64,000 bases of DNA from Poriferisodalis sp022821985 (GCF_965219595.1 NZ_OZ244781.1:1364001-1428000), one strand, 5' to 3'. Positions 15,001 to 20,393 are shown, counted from the first letter of the stretch. Program-made: numbers and translations. The notes: a model not told the origin generated them from the sequence alone.

Positions 15001-16881
15001 ACCATCAGCGTCCCCACACTGAACGACGGCGCGGACGAGGCCGACGGGTCGGTGACCGTCACGTTGACCGCCGGCAGCGGCTATGTCGTCGGGACGCCGA
15101 GCTCTGCGACGGTGACGGTGCGCGACGACGACGTGCCCGCAGCGCAGTTCGCGGCGGCAACCTCGACGGCGGCCGAGTCGGCCGGCACCCGCAATGTCAC
15201 GGTGCGGCTGGTCCCTGCGCCCGCGCAGGCCACCGCGGTGTCGTATGCGCTGTCGGGCACGGCGGTGCGCGGCAGCGACTACACGATCTCAGGGGTCACC
15301 TCCAACACGGGCACGGTGACCGTCGGCCCGTCGGGCGCCGCGACGATCCCGGTGGCGGTCGCCGACGACAGCGCTGCTGAGAGCGCCGAGACGGTCATCC
15401 TGACGCTGGCGGCCGGGGCGGGCTACGACCTCGGCGCCCGGCGCACGCACACGCTGACGATCACCGACAACGACACGGCCGGCGTGCCGCAGGTGACCGT
15501 CACCGCCGGGTCCGCGGTGGACGAGGGCGGCGCGGCGACGTTCGCGGTGTCGGCCAGCCCGGCGCCGTCGGGCACGGTCTCGGTGCGCTACACCGTCACA
15601 CAGAACGGCCAGTTCGTGTCCTCGGGACGGCTCGGGCCGAACAAGACGCGCACGCTCAGCGGCACAGGCGCCACCATCAGCATCCCCACGCACAACGACA
15701 GCGCGGACGAGGCCGACGGGTCGGTGACCGTCACATTGACCGCCGGCAGCGGCTACGTCGTCGGGACGCCGGCCGCGGCGACGGTGACGGTGCGCGACAA
15801 CGACGTGCCCACCGCGCAGTTCGCCGCCACGGCATCCAGCGCCGACGAGAGCTCAGGCATCCGCCGGGTGCGGGTGAACCTCAGCCCGGCGCCGCACCGC
15901 CCCGTCACCGTCGCGTACACGGTCGGCGGCAGCGCGACCCGCGGCACCGACTTCACCGCAACCGGATCGGTGAGCGCGCCGGCCGGCGCCGCGTTCGTCG
16001 ACATCGCCGTCACCGTCATCGACGACTTCCGCCAGGAGCCCGACGAGACCGTGATCCTGACGCTGACCGGCGGCGCCGGCTACCAGATCGGCGCCCGCGG
16101 CACCCACACCCTGACGATCACCGACCAGGACGTGTCGCCCACGGCAGCATTCGCGACCGCAGCCGACCAGGCAAGCGAGAACGCCGGCACCCACCAGGTG
16201 ACCCTCACCGTGCAGCCCGCGCCCGCCGCGCCCATCACCGTGCGCTACACGATCAGCGGCACCGCGACCCGCAGCATCGACTACACCGCCCCCACCGGCA
16301 CCGTCACCGTGCCGGCCGGCGACACCACCGCCGCCGTCCACATCCCCATCACCGACGACACAGCCAACGAAGGCGACGAGACCGTCGTGCTGACACTGAC
16401 CGCCCCGGCCGGCAGCGCCGGCTACCTGCTGGGATCGCCGACAGCGTTCACCCTGACCATCGTCGACGACGACGCCACCCCCGCCACGCCGCGCGTCTCG
16501 TTCGTCCACCAGTCGAGCTCGGTCAGCGAGCACGACATCGCCCGCTACCCCTCCTTCACGATCAGCCCCGCCCCCGCAGCCCCCATCACCATCCACTTCG
16601 CCATCGACGCCAACGCCTCCACAGCCACCCTCGGCGCCGACTACCAGATCACCTGGCAGCATCCCTACACCCTCCACGACAACGACCAAGACGGCATCTG
16701 GCAAGGCACCATCACCGCCCCCACCACCGCCCCCGCCTACGGCTACTGGCGACTCCCCACAATCAGACCCGTCAACGACCGCACCCGAGAACCCAACGAG
16801 ACCATCGTCCTGCGCCTGCTCAACGGCCCCGGCTACACACTCGGCCACATCAGCACCTACACCATCACCATCACCGACTAA
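1..16881 (+). CDS. Giant Calx-beta repeat protein (5' end outside window)
   Basis: One uninterrupted reading frame runs from the window edge to a TAA at 16879-16881, so at least 5,626 residues are present and the true start is upstream. Most of it is a string of roughly forty beta-sandwich repeats of about 100-130 residues. Each has an E-G/E-N start, a central G-x-D-Y-T type turn, an 'E..E.-L-T-L' strand and a closing V-x-D-D-D acidic loop, as in Calx-beta domains, which bind Ca2+ in known examples. Three copies of an unrelated ~200-residue domain interrupt the string. A proline-rich linker lies near nt 14785-14815. The C-terminus ends flush with a repeat: I see no LPXTG, membrane helix, LysM or type I secretion-like tail. 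No signal peptide can be judged because the N-terminus is missing. It is probably a secreted or surface adhesin-like filament; that role is inferred from architecture only. Confidence 0.9.
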   Translation, partial: NAVDTAGGTVSGNLTFRVLQGSINASDGTAYNDSTANNAAVVSGISIPSLPVRVTDDDEPTRVRLLPASTPDNTATEGNTDKASVLVRLDRALVAGEEVTAALTFSGAALGTNFSLAAAGGQTGVSYADSDDGTGGLVTLAGAGVQEGVIEVTALTDGDSVSQTLQIGMPPTDQPWRPSHHQSSLAGGVCAAHGCPDRPQGDPGQRFQSVTLAEAVPGLAIIEHDDPHMRVVTEGDGYSYDIRLNTQPTSDVTVTTTISSGGAVNAGGTLTFTNSNWATPQTVTVTPTGNRNDEPRRTMTVTHAFSGDTAYAALADVAHQVSVLDDDPTTITMAGTGVRDPNNDATAENISRVMVEGDATLVDRTLTLTLSRALVEGEYVRVPLRLEAVANGNIPVIEEPTEEEGELDPPDHGGAWPNDIGERRVVTNDYRGVRASANVAWPPQHNDFVMTATGTGVSYEHSNRYTPNHVGFRYVEFRGAGAQAATIVVHAKDGFDDGETYDEAFAVTFPNDFYLFDSDTDNPLSSAPVDGNLGGGIRAQPAGAQGWFGITDKGLDGIDPSLGQVPRDWPLLPPGLTIGDKFRLLYVTTATTAASEVGYAYYNDFVRAEITGDQLKQGGVPDLKPYADHFAAVISANSATDNPGGNATNNAKLEDAGNNAAIYWMGGAKAADDTADFLDGDWDDEANPKHADASAATISASGYWTGSEFDGQRRDSCGGTAHHLRAGSSNVNIGKLGDATLTPLGPATNAQNCATAPSHGELLPLYALSTREFTVVGGASIETAQAAEGSPITFTVTIPDAAPAGGITVPYTLADGRGVTSDPAHIIAAGTSGGTGADYDNDAGTVVIAQGQTSNTFTVNTTNDSTYEGDHYLTVTLGAPTGTNAPIIDPTKGSAIGIIEDDADAPSFQFSPATATAGEGDGTATLTVTKTGTTLVPASVYWTTADGTGASAATHPDDYTANAGYLQFAPGDTSKTVTIDIVDDDTGESAETFKAQLSQPSEAQIGSASEATVTVTDDDGAAVPVVQFKTASSRSFEGQPFEFPYYSTIVVEAESAVEADTVVSFTLGGTAVRGSDYTIVTATSISSETILEGETEGEIVLRTLTDDNHEADETIVLTLVAGDGYDLGSQTTHTVTIRDLPDVEFAAATSQGVEGETVTVTVRASHAFAEATDVTFTLGGTATSADYTAPTSPVRFGAGDTTATLSIPVTADTDSDAGETIILTLVDGDGYDAGPNTRQTTQVRHTITLFDATSVEFSDAVSTAKEGTTATVTVQAPRAVAEDTAVAFTVAGSAQSGDFTAPTSPVTIRAGQTSAEIEIPIAEDSPDDSGETIILTLTDGDDYSLGGQKTHTVTLAEADPPPDVEFAASVSQGREGATVSVRVDASRALDAAYSVSYTSTGGTATAGSDYTALSGSFTMPAGAASAAFDVAITADNASDAGETIILTLTDGDDYNLGSRTGHTVTITESDPPTLVFTQPRVFIAEGGASARYGISLSHDPSGSSAALPACDYDPYTADLPRCTPSADPVVARVVVTSPDVGLLKVFTGGSIAPAGEAVLEFTRRNFGTPQFVTVYPEADDDADSEQNVLIGHSIRGAADDSSAFRTSSPYAAGTATGGVDDGIALPDMRAYVADDDATPGLTAGWFADAGGPSLEQPRVIEEGGSAQFTLKGNRNAAGEMVAARVRITGGVHGEHYTVDRSGSIRVEGPVDDPSTDDVDESKVDGAEFIVTFAAPASLSTGGVFKLMSRDDASRATGRRYLDVELLSVFSPDGSAGVDADPATPDGVGLSPGPRTARVHVLPKDRLIVRQAGGSETGDGGKRIEFEGLETEGKKAELTANDAWATIQEGDPTVHQVAVELSEPPKSARDVVVTVAVSDPAKLALAGDDNDDGQVTLTFKKSAGARELTYRGTQTVGFAAKDDDDFGDEMVTVTVTMTSGYGRAHPDGTVVRTFTVRIEDDDMSAGVTVVPGSLTVIEGAKRGEKLPRRTDGRARDHEIAVRLDADPGSGVTVRIEPVFPEGITSPKKTLDFTGGTSGNWQTWQTIGVKAPDDGDFDDEELTVTWKRPSVTAGSSAAYTALTAADVASVAVTVLDDDAGVRVSERGLELVEGVQGAARRVVDTGDGGGARLGRLAAATYEVVLQAAPAAGEVVTVTPVSGDTAAVGFGRDDDGNAVTTHPGLVFTADDWDVPQTVTLAPVDDDDAVDESVTVTHSVSTTGSVYSAVGAGPSVTAAVLDDDRSEGIVVSSDGETFSGDGAVLFADEGGDAVGFNVRLAGRPAEAGRFWVDVSGGGAVVADADLGASGTQTALSFSQENWWIPQTVWVTAPDETGAGADADDGLVELSLTAAAVTNGTRAPIAAYGTTPVWVHVHDDEFAGGPTYTVTVAGTGAVTEGASPAVFTVQGDMVPSSSTDVTLRISETGDFVAAGDEGDQTVTFTTGAILTHQVPIVDDDVADDDGTITAALQPGSGYRVGDPSQASIRVADDSDTGTGSVTADLSVSGGGSVAEGGTLTVTVTLGGAAPSALSIPVRVASSPAASASAGDYTLPSPVTVAMGDTSGTLTFTAVDDMIAEDAETLTLELGTLPAGVTAGTTTSVAVTINDDDTAGVTVVESGGSTVVVENGGTDTYTVRLDSQPLSNVVVRAAAAAGVEVDGPAAGSSWVSQLDLTFTPQDWNSPQTVTVRGVNDSVVNAGGKRDVTITQTVHTGDTGGKYTTSTAVANVDVDVTDDDTAGVTVAGGPLTVSEDGTTTTDSYTVRLTSEPLNNVVVTATAAAGAQVSTDGGTTWHSSRGLTFNPSGSGIWSAAQTVHVRGVRDDIDNAGDRRAVSIGHAITSGNGDGGSYTTSTAIDAVSVTVTDDDTAGVTVAGGPLTVSEDGTTATDSYTVRLTSEPLTNVVVRVAAPAGVEVDGPAGGRAWVSQLDLTFTPSNWGTAQTVTVRGEDDDIDNAGDKRELTVAQSVQTGDTGGKYTASTSVANVDVDVTDDDIAAVTVAGGPLTVTEDRSDTDDYTVVLATQPVSNVTITATAPDGAQVSDDGGSTWGSSVDLVFTSGTSGNWGTAQTVTVRGDQDVIDNPGDRRDVTVTHSISSGNGDGSRYTPSTPSMPSVSVRVNDDDAKPTGISLSTGLSTVSEGAGSTVVSVTATVDGSTRFGTAKTVKVSVSSRADTASANYVDMGQVADVYVIIAAGARTGSSSFLLVPDDDAVDESDNSVMLIDLSVVGDSTVTVSAPAAPIALTDDDAAPTGITLTASLTSVTENGGAQSISVTATVNGSTTFGTAQAVAVSVTGHDAMGQVGFAQVSGFSVTIPAEMASATGMFTLTPDDNVWFESDGAAQISGTSPVTVTGASVAVTNDDAAPSGVTLSVSPLSLSEGGGAQTVTVTATVNGSTRYGTPRTVNVTTAGSGNAAAVDYTATAPAAITLAAGAVSSTTTFAVTPVDDSADEFDEVIAVSGSGAGIAAVAPASVALADDDDTTVSISASAAAVAENGGVADVTLTLSRALVSGELVAVPLDVVGASAGSDYTLALHPATQAGVALSVAGSDSAQAPRVVLTGGASSAVLRFAAVDDSTRTQPYVLVRYGAGARAPSGSGVDFAAPSDGPVGWVITDDETGDVVVPQSWALAPSGVLGQGEPRFRLVFVSSAERDASSTDIAEYDAFVRGLLAEGHADVVPYAGFFTVLGSTSGVHLRDHAGVTGSATMPFYWLGETGDATKRVATDNGQFRGEWIATETPSSQSVPRDESGTVVSVDADGYFTGSTAAGARSSNPLGSSNVTVGYLNDSGSGRAPLGSGQTASRTATRRFYGLSPVFVRASDPVVSVTTTQTSVAEGTALSFAVSADPAPPNVLTVRLFVSEEDGRDMVPDAQEGLKTISFAAGETSKTHTVTTSGDSTDEADAVVTVRVLTNAGYTVSSTADTATVTVADNDAMTVSASGGGGTVSEGASLDYTVDPGRNLAPGETVTVNFAPAGTATQGSDYTITCHGTGVSCTGLSGATPALTIAGGSGVRNAVIRVSARNDSVHPETGETAGISLRSGHSSTGSGGAFSVSGTPSTFTIASAAPAALTASFGAATYSAAEAAGSRTVTVPVSLSAAAPSGGLNVSYTVGGSAVAADHGTLNGTVSFAQGATAGSITVTVVDDVLAEGPETIVLTITDGADYDPGATAATTITINDNDVAPTNIALSVDDSSVGEGDGATAITVTATVQGTTRFADAKSVAVMVSGSGGAGVVGFTAAPSTFSIPIAAGARTGTGMFTLTPTDDSAVENDETVTVAGTLSGTTVASATVTVTDDDTAAAPVTVTLSAAGGDVVEGAAGASGRKDVTVALGRALTGSETVTVPLSVQGAAAGSDYSFGLHPATQAGVALVTSNPHSAQNPAVRFSAGATTAVLRFSPVNNAVRTQPYVVIGYGSGARAPGGGGGATLGAVTGGPFGFVVVDDETGDITVPSSWGLAPSGLGAGDDFRLLFRTSTTRDAASSDIADYDVFVRNVLASGGHADIVAYAGFFKAFASTRSSSGSTGTTARVHVGLASGHTGHFNAAGDVWADGSTVPNAGNTAGTPVWWLGGAKLANNYADLCDQAVASGSGVTGGWGVDDPRSETGSRSIAVGVTAGQAHQAWTGTGNSCEAYSYPLGNSTVSRAASHDVTWAFMHEGHSARSQQRPLYAMSPVFRIAGAAAVPVADFASATSTAAESAGTRSITVNLVPAPSSSVMVAYTLSGTAVRGSDYTISGVTSNSGTVTVGPSGTATIPVAIADDSTPESAETVILTLTGGSGYTVGAAVPAHTLTVVDNDTAGLPRVSFVHESSSVSEHDIARYPSFTISPAPAAPLTVRFAIDANASTAALGADYRIEWQHPYTLRDDDGDGVWEGAVTAPATAPAYGYWRLPTVRFVDDSVRERDETIVMRLLDGAGYTLGAIAAYTVTIADNERGPLPPPPPPPAPQVSVTAGPAVDEGAAATFTLSASPPAAGTVSVRYTVTQNGRYVASGQLGSGKTRTLSGTGATISVPTLNDGADEADGSVTVTLTAGSGYVVGTPSSATVTVRDDDVPAAQFAAATSTAAESAGTRNVTVRLVPAPAQATAVSYALSGTAVRGSDYTISGVTSNTGTVTVGPSGAATIPVAVADDSAAESAETVILTLAAGAGYDLGARRTHTLTITDNDTAGVPQVTVTAGSAVDEGGAATFAVSASPAPSGTVSVRYTVTQNGQFVSSGRLGPNKTRTLSGTGATISIPTHNDSADEADGSVTVTLTAGSGYVVGTPAAATVTVRDNDVPTAQFAATASSADESSGIRRVRVNLSPAPHRPVTVAYTVGGSATRGTDFTATGSVSAPAGAAFVDIAVTVIDDFRQEPDETVILTLTGGAGYQIGARGTHTLTITDQDVSPTAAFATAADQASENAGTHQVTLTVQPAPAAPITVRYTISGTATRSIDYTAPTGTVTVPAGDTTAAVHIPITDDTANEGDETVVLTLTAPAGSAGYLLGSPTAFTLTIVDDDATPATPRVSFVHQSSSVSEHDIARYPSFTISPAPAAPITIHFAIDANASTATLGADYQITWQHPYTLHDNDQDGIWQGTITAPTTAPAYGYWRLPTIRPVNDRTREPNETIVLRLLNGPGYTLGHISTYTITITD
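1690..2325 (+). other. Embedded non-Calx domain, copy 1
   Basis: Residues about 564-775 of the giant protein are not Calx-beta. The segment starts at a W-P-L-L-P-P-G-L motif, continues with G-D-K-F-R-L-L-Y, a D-F-V stretch, Y-A-D-H-F, then Y-W-M-G-G-A-K-A-A, G-Y-W-T-G-S and S-S-N-V, and ends with P-L-Y-A-L-S. The same ordered motifs recur at 10846-11440 and 13330-14010. I do not recognise a named family. Trp, Tyr and Gly are conserved across the three copies, which suggests a folded domain and not a linker. Confidence 0.7.
7825..9351 (+). repeat. Four long Calx-beta units in tandem
   Basis: Four consecutive units start near 7825, 8203, 8590 and 8968, with spacings of 378, 387 and 378 bases. 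Each begins with G/A-V-T-V and shares D-x-Y-T-V, 'N-V-x-x-x-A', a 'Q-T-V-T/H-V-R-G' strand, an acidic D-x-x-D/N-N turn, and a closing V-T-D-D-D or N-D-D-D. Units 1 and 3 are closest to each other, as are 2 and 4, which suggests duplication of a two-unit block. These units are about 126-129 residues, longer than the repeats elsewhere in the protein. Confidence 0.75.
10846..11440 (+). other. Embedded non-Calx domain, copy 2
   Basis: Residues about 3616-3813. The motif order is V-P-Q-S-W-A-L-A-P-S-G, F-R-L-V-F, S-S-A-E-R-D-A-S-S-T-D-I, E-Y-D-A-F-V, G-H-A-D-V-V-P-Y-A-G-F-F, F-Y-W-L-G-E, G-Y-F-T-G-S, L-G-S-S-N-V and F-Y-G-L-S-P-V-F. It directly follows a Calx-beta repeat with an unusual 'D-D-E-T-G-D' end, and copy 3 has the same kind of preceding repeat. 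That repeat and this domain therefore appear to travel together. Confidence 0.7.
13330..14010 (+). other. Embedded non-Calx domain, copy 3
   Basis: Residues about 4444-4670. It opens with V-P-S-S-W-G-L-A-P-S-G-L, G-D-D-F-R-L-L-F, T-R-D-A-A-S-S-D-I-A-D-Y-D and G-H-A-D-I-V-A-Y-A-G-F-F. Later come W-W-L-G-G-A-K-L-A, an inserted Cys-containing stretch and P-L-Y-A-M-S-P-V-F. It is longer than copy 2 by about 30 residues and closest to it in the first half. The two Cys (in 'LCDQA' and 'NSCEAY') could pair; copy 1 also has two Cys at comparable places. Confidence 0.7.
14389..14772 (+). repeat. 128-residue Calx module, internal copy
   Basis: This 384-base segment and the one at 16495-16878 have exactly the same length and encode nearly the same protein. 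Shared landmarks are 'SSSVSEHDIARYPSFTI', 'ANAST', 'WQHPYTL' and 'PAYGYWRLPT'. Many third positions differ, so the duplication is not very recent. This copy closes the Calx string just before the proline-rich linker. Confidence 0.85.
14818..16130 (+). repeat. 672-base tandem duplication within the giant gene
   Basis: The block that starts at 14818 recurs from 15490, an offset of exactly 672 bases (224 codons). The first ~110 residues of both copies are nearly identical ('TAGxAVDEG', 'VRYTVTQNG', 'GTGATIS'). The second half of copy two has diverged further. The duplication keeps frame and carries two Calx-beta repeats per copy. Confidence 0.8.
16495..16878 (+). repeat. 128-residue Calx module, C-terminal copy
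   Basis: This is the partner of 14389-14772 and the last domain of the protein, ending one codon before the stop. Third positions here are strongly C-rich, unlike the G-rich middle of the gene. Both copies sit at a segment end (before the Pro linker, and at the C-terminus), so the module may act as a capping domain. That role is inference. Confidence 0.8.
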
Positions 16882-16909
16882 CCCAACCCCACGGCGCGAC
16901 AGGCCGGTG

Positions 16910-17398
16910 TCAGTCGCGAAAGTTCTCGAACTGCAGGGGAACGTCGAAGTCGCCTTCCTTGAGCTCGGCGATGACGGTTTGCAGGTCGTCACGCTTCTTC
17001 GAGTTCACCCGCAGCTGGTCGCCCTGGGTCTGTGACTGCACGCCCTTGATGCTGAGACCCTTGATGAACTTATTCAGCTCACGGGCCCGGTCCGATGAGA
17101 TGCCGGCTTGCAGGGCAGCCGCCTGACGCACTGAGCCGCCGGCGGCCTCCTCGACGTTGCCATACTGGACGGCCTTCAGGCTGACTTGGCGACGCACCAG
17201 CTTCTCCTCCAGCACCTGGCGCATCGCTGTGAGGCGATCCTCAGTGCTCGATCGCATGTTGATGACGCCCTCGCCCAGCTCCACGGCACTGCCGGTGTTG
17301 CGGAAGTCGTAACGGTTGGCGATCTCGCGGGACGCCTGATCCACCGCGTTGCGGATCTCCTGCATGTCCACCTTGGAGACAACATCGAATGAAGCCAT
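16910..17398 (-). CDS. yajQ: YajQ family nucleotide-binding protein
   Basis: 162 residues, the usual size for the YajQ (UPF0234) family. The start M-A-S-F-D-V-V-S, the 'NAVDQASREIANRYDF' segment, the late 'IQGD/TQGDQLRV' equivalent, 'KKRDDLQTVI' and the closing 'LQFENFRD' are family signatures. Members bind nucleotides or nucleic acids, and some bind cyclic di-GMP; the cellular role is not settled. The gene faces the giant gene tail to tail (28 bases apart) and is divergent from the methylase. The start is the only ATG consistent with the family N-terminus. Confidence 0.93.
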   Translation of the reverse strand: MASFDVVSKVDMQEIRNAVDQASREIANRYDFRNTGSAVELGEGVINMRSSTEDRLTAMRQVLEEKLVRRQVSLKAVQYGNVEEAAGGSVRQAAALQAGISSDRARELNKFIKGLSIKGVQSQTQGDQLRVNSKKRDDLQTVIAELKEGDFDVPLQFENFRD

Positions 17399-17412
17399 GA
17401 CCGCAACCTAGC

Positions 17413-17434
17413 GACGAAGCACTGGTTCTTCGTC
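17413..17434. promoter_or_regulatory. Inverted repeat between yajQ and methylase
   Basis: A perfect 7-base inverted repeat (GACGAAG ... CTTCGTC, 8-base loop) lies in the 142-base divergent region, just upstream of yajQ. It could be an operator or an RNA hairpin. No clear promoter boxes were seen with it. Confidence 0.3.
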
Positions 17435-17540
17435 AGAAATCCAGAAACTCAGTGGAATCATCGATGACCCAGACTCCAGACTTCCTGTGGTTGACTCGGG
17501 CAGAAGGCCAGCCAACCTTGACGTCGACATGGAGGGTTCG

Positions 17541-20393
17541 ATGGTGGCGCTCGATCTCGTTGACAGCGCCGCCGAGCAGCTCGGCTACCTCGATGCCCCC
17601 GGATACGTCTCGGGCCGCGCGGGTGACCGTGGCGCCCGCGACTACGTGTGGCAGGACCTGCGAGACAGGTGTGGCGTAGAAGCGGCGTACTTCCGGGGCG
17701 CAGTTCCGCTCGTCGCGTTCGTAGGTGTGGACACAAGAAGCGATGTTCTCGCGACCCAACGACGCCTGTGGAACTTCGGCAGGGTGCCGCTGCTCATCGC
17801 GGCCAGTCGCTCAGAGATCGCGGCAATCAACTGCGTCGCCCCACCGCCTGCGACGACCGAAGTCGGTGAGGTTGTGCTCAAGAGCGCTCGGCCGAATCAG
17901 CCTCTGCAATCGGTCATGGAGGAGTTCACCAGATTCGGGCTGGAAGCCGGACAGGCTGTAGCCAAGCACGGTTCGAGCTTCAATCGTCGGCAGCGAGTCG
18001 ATGCACGCCTTCTGAGGAACCTCCGCTCGCTGAGGTCGCGCTTAGTGGAGCATGGGCTGACCGTCGAGGGAATCGAGAAGATTCTCGGCCGATCCATCTT
18101 CATCCGATACCTCGAAGACAGGGGGATCCTCTCCCCAGGCCACCTCGCAGAGCTGGGCCTAGCGGGTTCGTACGCCGATGCCCTGCGAGCCGGCAGATCC
18201 GCCGTGCTCGATCTGTTCGAAGCTTTGGCGGAGCACTTCAACGGCGACGTGTTCACCGTCGCCCTGGACGATGCTTCACTTTCGGAGGAGGCAATAGCCG
18301 AATTGGAGACATTCTTCAGCGGCTCCGATATTGCGAGCGGCCAACGCGCGCTGTGGCCCTACGACTTCGGGATCATCCCACCCGAGCTGATCAGCTCGAT
18401 CTACGAGCAGCTGTTGGAATCGAGCCAGCGGCAGGACGCGGCGTACTACACGCCGCGCGGCGTTGTCGACTTGGTCCTTGATGAACTGATCCCTTGGGAA
18501 GCGACTGGTGAGCCGATCGTGCTCGACCCCGCGTGCGGCTCGGGGATCTTCCTGACTGAGGCTTTCCGCCGTCTCGCTTACCGGGCCACCTCTAGCGGTC
18601 AACAGCCGTCGTTCGACGGCTTGTCCAGCCTGCTGAGTAAGTCCATCTTCGGCGTTGACATGAACCCGGCTGCCGTTGGCGTGGCCGCATTCGGCTTGTA
18701 CCTGGCACTGCTCGAGCGCGTCGATTCACCGACCGTCTGGCGGACAGCCCGGCTGCCGAATCTTGTGTCTAAGAACTTGGTTGTGTCTGACTTCTTCGAT
18801 GACCACCCAGTGGCTTCCCGGCGATTCGACCTCATCGTCGGGAATCCGCCGTGGCAGAGATCTCTGACGCCGAAGGCGAGAGAATTCCTCCGCCGGCGAG
18901 ACTTAAGGGTCCCCAATCAGCAATCGGCGCTTGCGTTCCTCTGGCGTGCAGCCGAGCTGCTGAAGAATGATGGCGACATCGGGCTGGTGCTGCCCGCGAA
19001 GGGCCTGCTGCACAACAGGTCCCAGCCTGCGGTGGACATGCGACGACGAGTATTCGCGGAGCTTGAGGTCGACACCGTCATCGATCTCTCGGCGCTACGG
19101 CGAGAGGTCTTCGGGTCCGCCACCAATCCGGCCTGTGTGATGATCGCCAAGTCGGGCCGGGGCGGCCAAGAGCAGCCTCTTGTGCATGTGGCACCGCGCC
19201 GGACACCTCTCTCATCCGCCATCGAAGGTTTCGTTGTACCTCAGCAGAACATCCGAGAGATCCCGCCGGAGCTGGCGGTGTCGTCCACGCTGCTGTGGAA
19301 GACGTACTTGTGGGGAGGCCCTCGCGACCTTGAGTTTGTGCGCTATCTGCAAGAGAGCTTCCCATCACTCGGTGGCCTGGCAGAGTCTCGAGGCTGGTTG
19401 TCGGGACAGGGCTACCAGGCGAATCTCGGTGACAAGAATGACGCATCCGCCATATATGGCTGGCCCTCCTTGGACACCGGTGCGGTTGGTGCGCTGCGGG
19501 TCAATTCGGCGTTGATCGGCGTCGTAGAGCAGCGGGTGATGCACCGCCCAAGAGATGAGCGCATCTATCAGGCCCCGCACGTTCTTATGCAGAAGGGCTT
19601 CAGTGATGTGCCCGTTGCAGCGTATGTCGACTTTGATGCAGCGTTCACTGAGGGGCTGTTCGGCATTGCTGCACCTATGGAAGATGCGGATGAGTTGAGG
19701 GTCGTTGCGGGTGTGCTCAACTCGTCCGTTGCCCGGTACTGGTACTTCATGACCTCGAGCTCGTGGGGTGTCGAGCGAGAACAGATCCACCCGGGCGAGT
19801 ATCTGTCCCTCCCCGTTCCGTCGATTCGAGGCGGTCTTCGAAGGGATGTCTTGCGGACCGTGTCGACGGCAGCACAGGGCGGAACAGGATGGCATGCGCG
19901 GTTGGACGACGCTGTGTTCGCGGCGTACGACCTTCAGCCGGCCGAAATCGACCTTGTCCGCGACGGGTTGGGGCTCCATCTCGACGAACACCGACGCGGG
20001 CCGCTCTCGGTGGCCTATCAGCAGCCGGCGGAAGAACAACTGGCTGAGTACGCCCGAACGCTTGACTCCGTACTTCGCCAAGACCAGTCCATCGACTGGT
20101 CGATCGAGGTGGCTGAACGCAAGCTGGGGTATGTCGTCGTCGCGTGCCATGCCGACCCCGCCGATCGTGGCAGGGGGTTCGAGTTGGAGCAACTTGTGCA
20201 GACCGACGAACTTGCCGATCGAGCGTGGGAGTCGCCGGCTGCGATCGTGCAGCCGTCAGCGGTATTGCTTGACGGGACGTCCGTGATGCTGATCAAGCCC
20301 GATGAACGCCGTTGCTGGTCGTCGAGCGCCGCCCGTACCGACGCGCGGGAGATCACCGGTGCGATTCTCCGTGGCGTTGCAGGGGCGCGCTAG
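17541..20393 (+). CDS. N6-adenine DNA methyltransferase (Eco57I-like), restriction-modification
   Basis: About 950 residues. SAM-binding motif I is 'LDPACGSGIFLTEAF' near residue 328, and the catalytic motif IV is N-P-P-W near residue 435 ('IVGNPPWQ'), as in gamma-type N6-adenine methylases. The stretch 'YYTPRGVVDLVLDEL' upstream of motif I is typical of Type I M / Eco57I-like enzymes. The N-terminal ~200 residues contain 'RRLWNFGRVPLLI' and 'INC', which I recall from Type IIG-like proteins. The C-terminal third presumably holds target recognition. I chose the ATG at 17541 because GGAGG sits five bases upstream; GTG at 17487 and ATG at 17529 are in-frame alternatives. The stop abuts the next gene's start, so the two are co-translated. 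There is no obvious nuclease motif in this protein. Confidence 0.85.
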   Translation: MVALDLVDSAAEQLGYLDAPGYVSGRAGDRGARDYVWQDLRDRCGVEAAYFRGAVPLVAFVGVDTRSDVLATQRRLWNFGRVPLLIAASRSEIAAINCVAPPPATTEVGEVVLKSARPNQPLQSVMEEFTRFGLEAGQAVAKHGSSFNRRQRVDARLLRNLRSLRSRLVEHGLTVEGIEKILGRSIFIRYLEDRGILSPGHLAELGLAGSYADALRAGRSAVLDLFEALAEHFNGDVFTVALDDASLSEEAIAELETFFSGSDIASGQRALWPYDFGIIPPELISSIYEQLLESSQRQDAAYYTPRGVVDLVLDELIPWEATGEPIVLDPACGSGIFLTEAFRRLAYRATSSGQQPSFDGLSSLLSKSIFGVDMNPAAVGVAAFGLYLALLERVDSPTVWRTARLPNLVSKNLVVSDFFDDHPVASRRFDLIVGNPPWQRSLTPKAREFLRRRDLRVPNQQSALAFLWRAAELLKNDGDIGLVLPAKGLLHNRSQPAVDMRRRVFAELEVDTVIDLSALRREVFGSATNPACVMIAKSGRGGQEQPLVHVAPRRTPLSSAIEGFVVPQQNIREIPPELAVSSTLLWKTYLWGGPRDLEFVRYLQESFPSLGGLAESRGWLSGQGYQANLGDKNDASAIYGWPSLDTGAVGALRVNSALIGVVEQRVMHRPRDERIYQAPHVLMQKGFSDVPVAAYVDFDAAFTEGLFGIAAPMEDADELRVVAGVLNSSVARYWYFMTSSSWGVEREQIHPGEYLSLPVPSIRGGLRRDVLRTVSTAAQGGTGWHARLDDAVFAAYDLQPAEIDLVRDGLGLHLDEHRRGPLSVAYQQPAEEQLAEYARTLDSVLRQDQSIDWSIEVAERKLGYVVVACHADPADRGRGFELEQLVQTDELADRAWESPAAIVQPSAVLLDGTSVMLIKPDERRCWSSSAARTDAREITGAILRGVAGAR

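Noticed and set aside
16882..16909. Intrinsic terminator after the giant gene
   Set aside because: The 28-base gap has no clear stem and no U-tract.
17541..20393. Type I restriction or BREX PglX
   Set aside because: No HsdS or HsdR gene and no BREX partners (brxL, pglZ) are in the window. The neighbour is a small PD-(D/E)XK protein.
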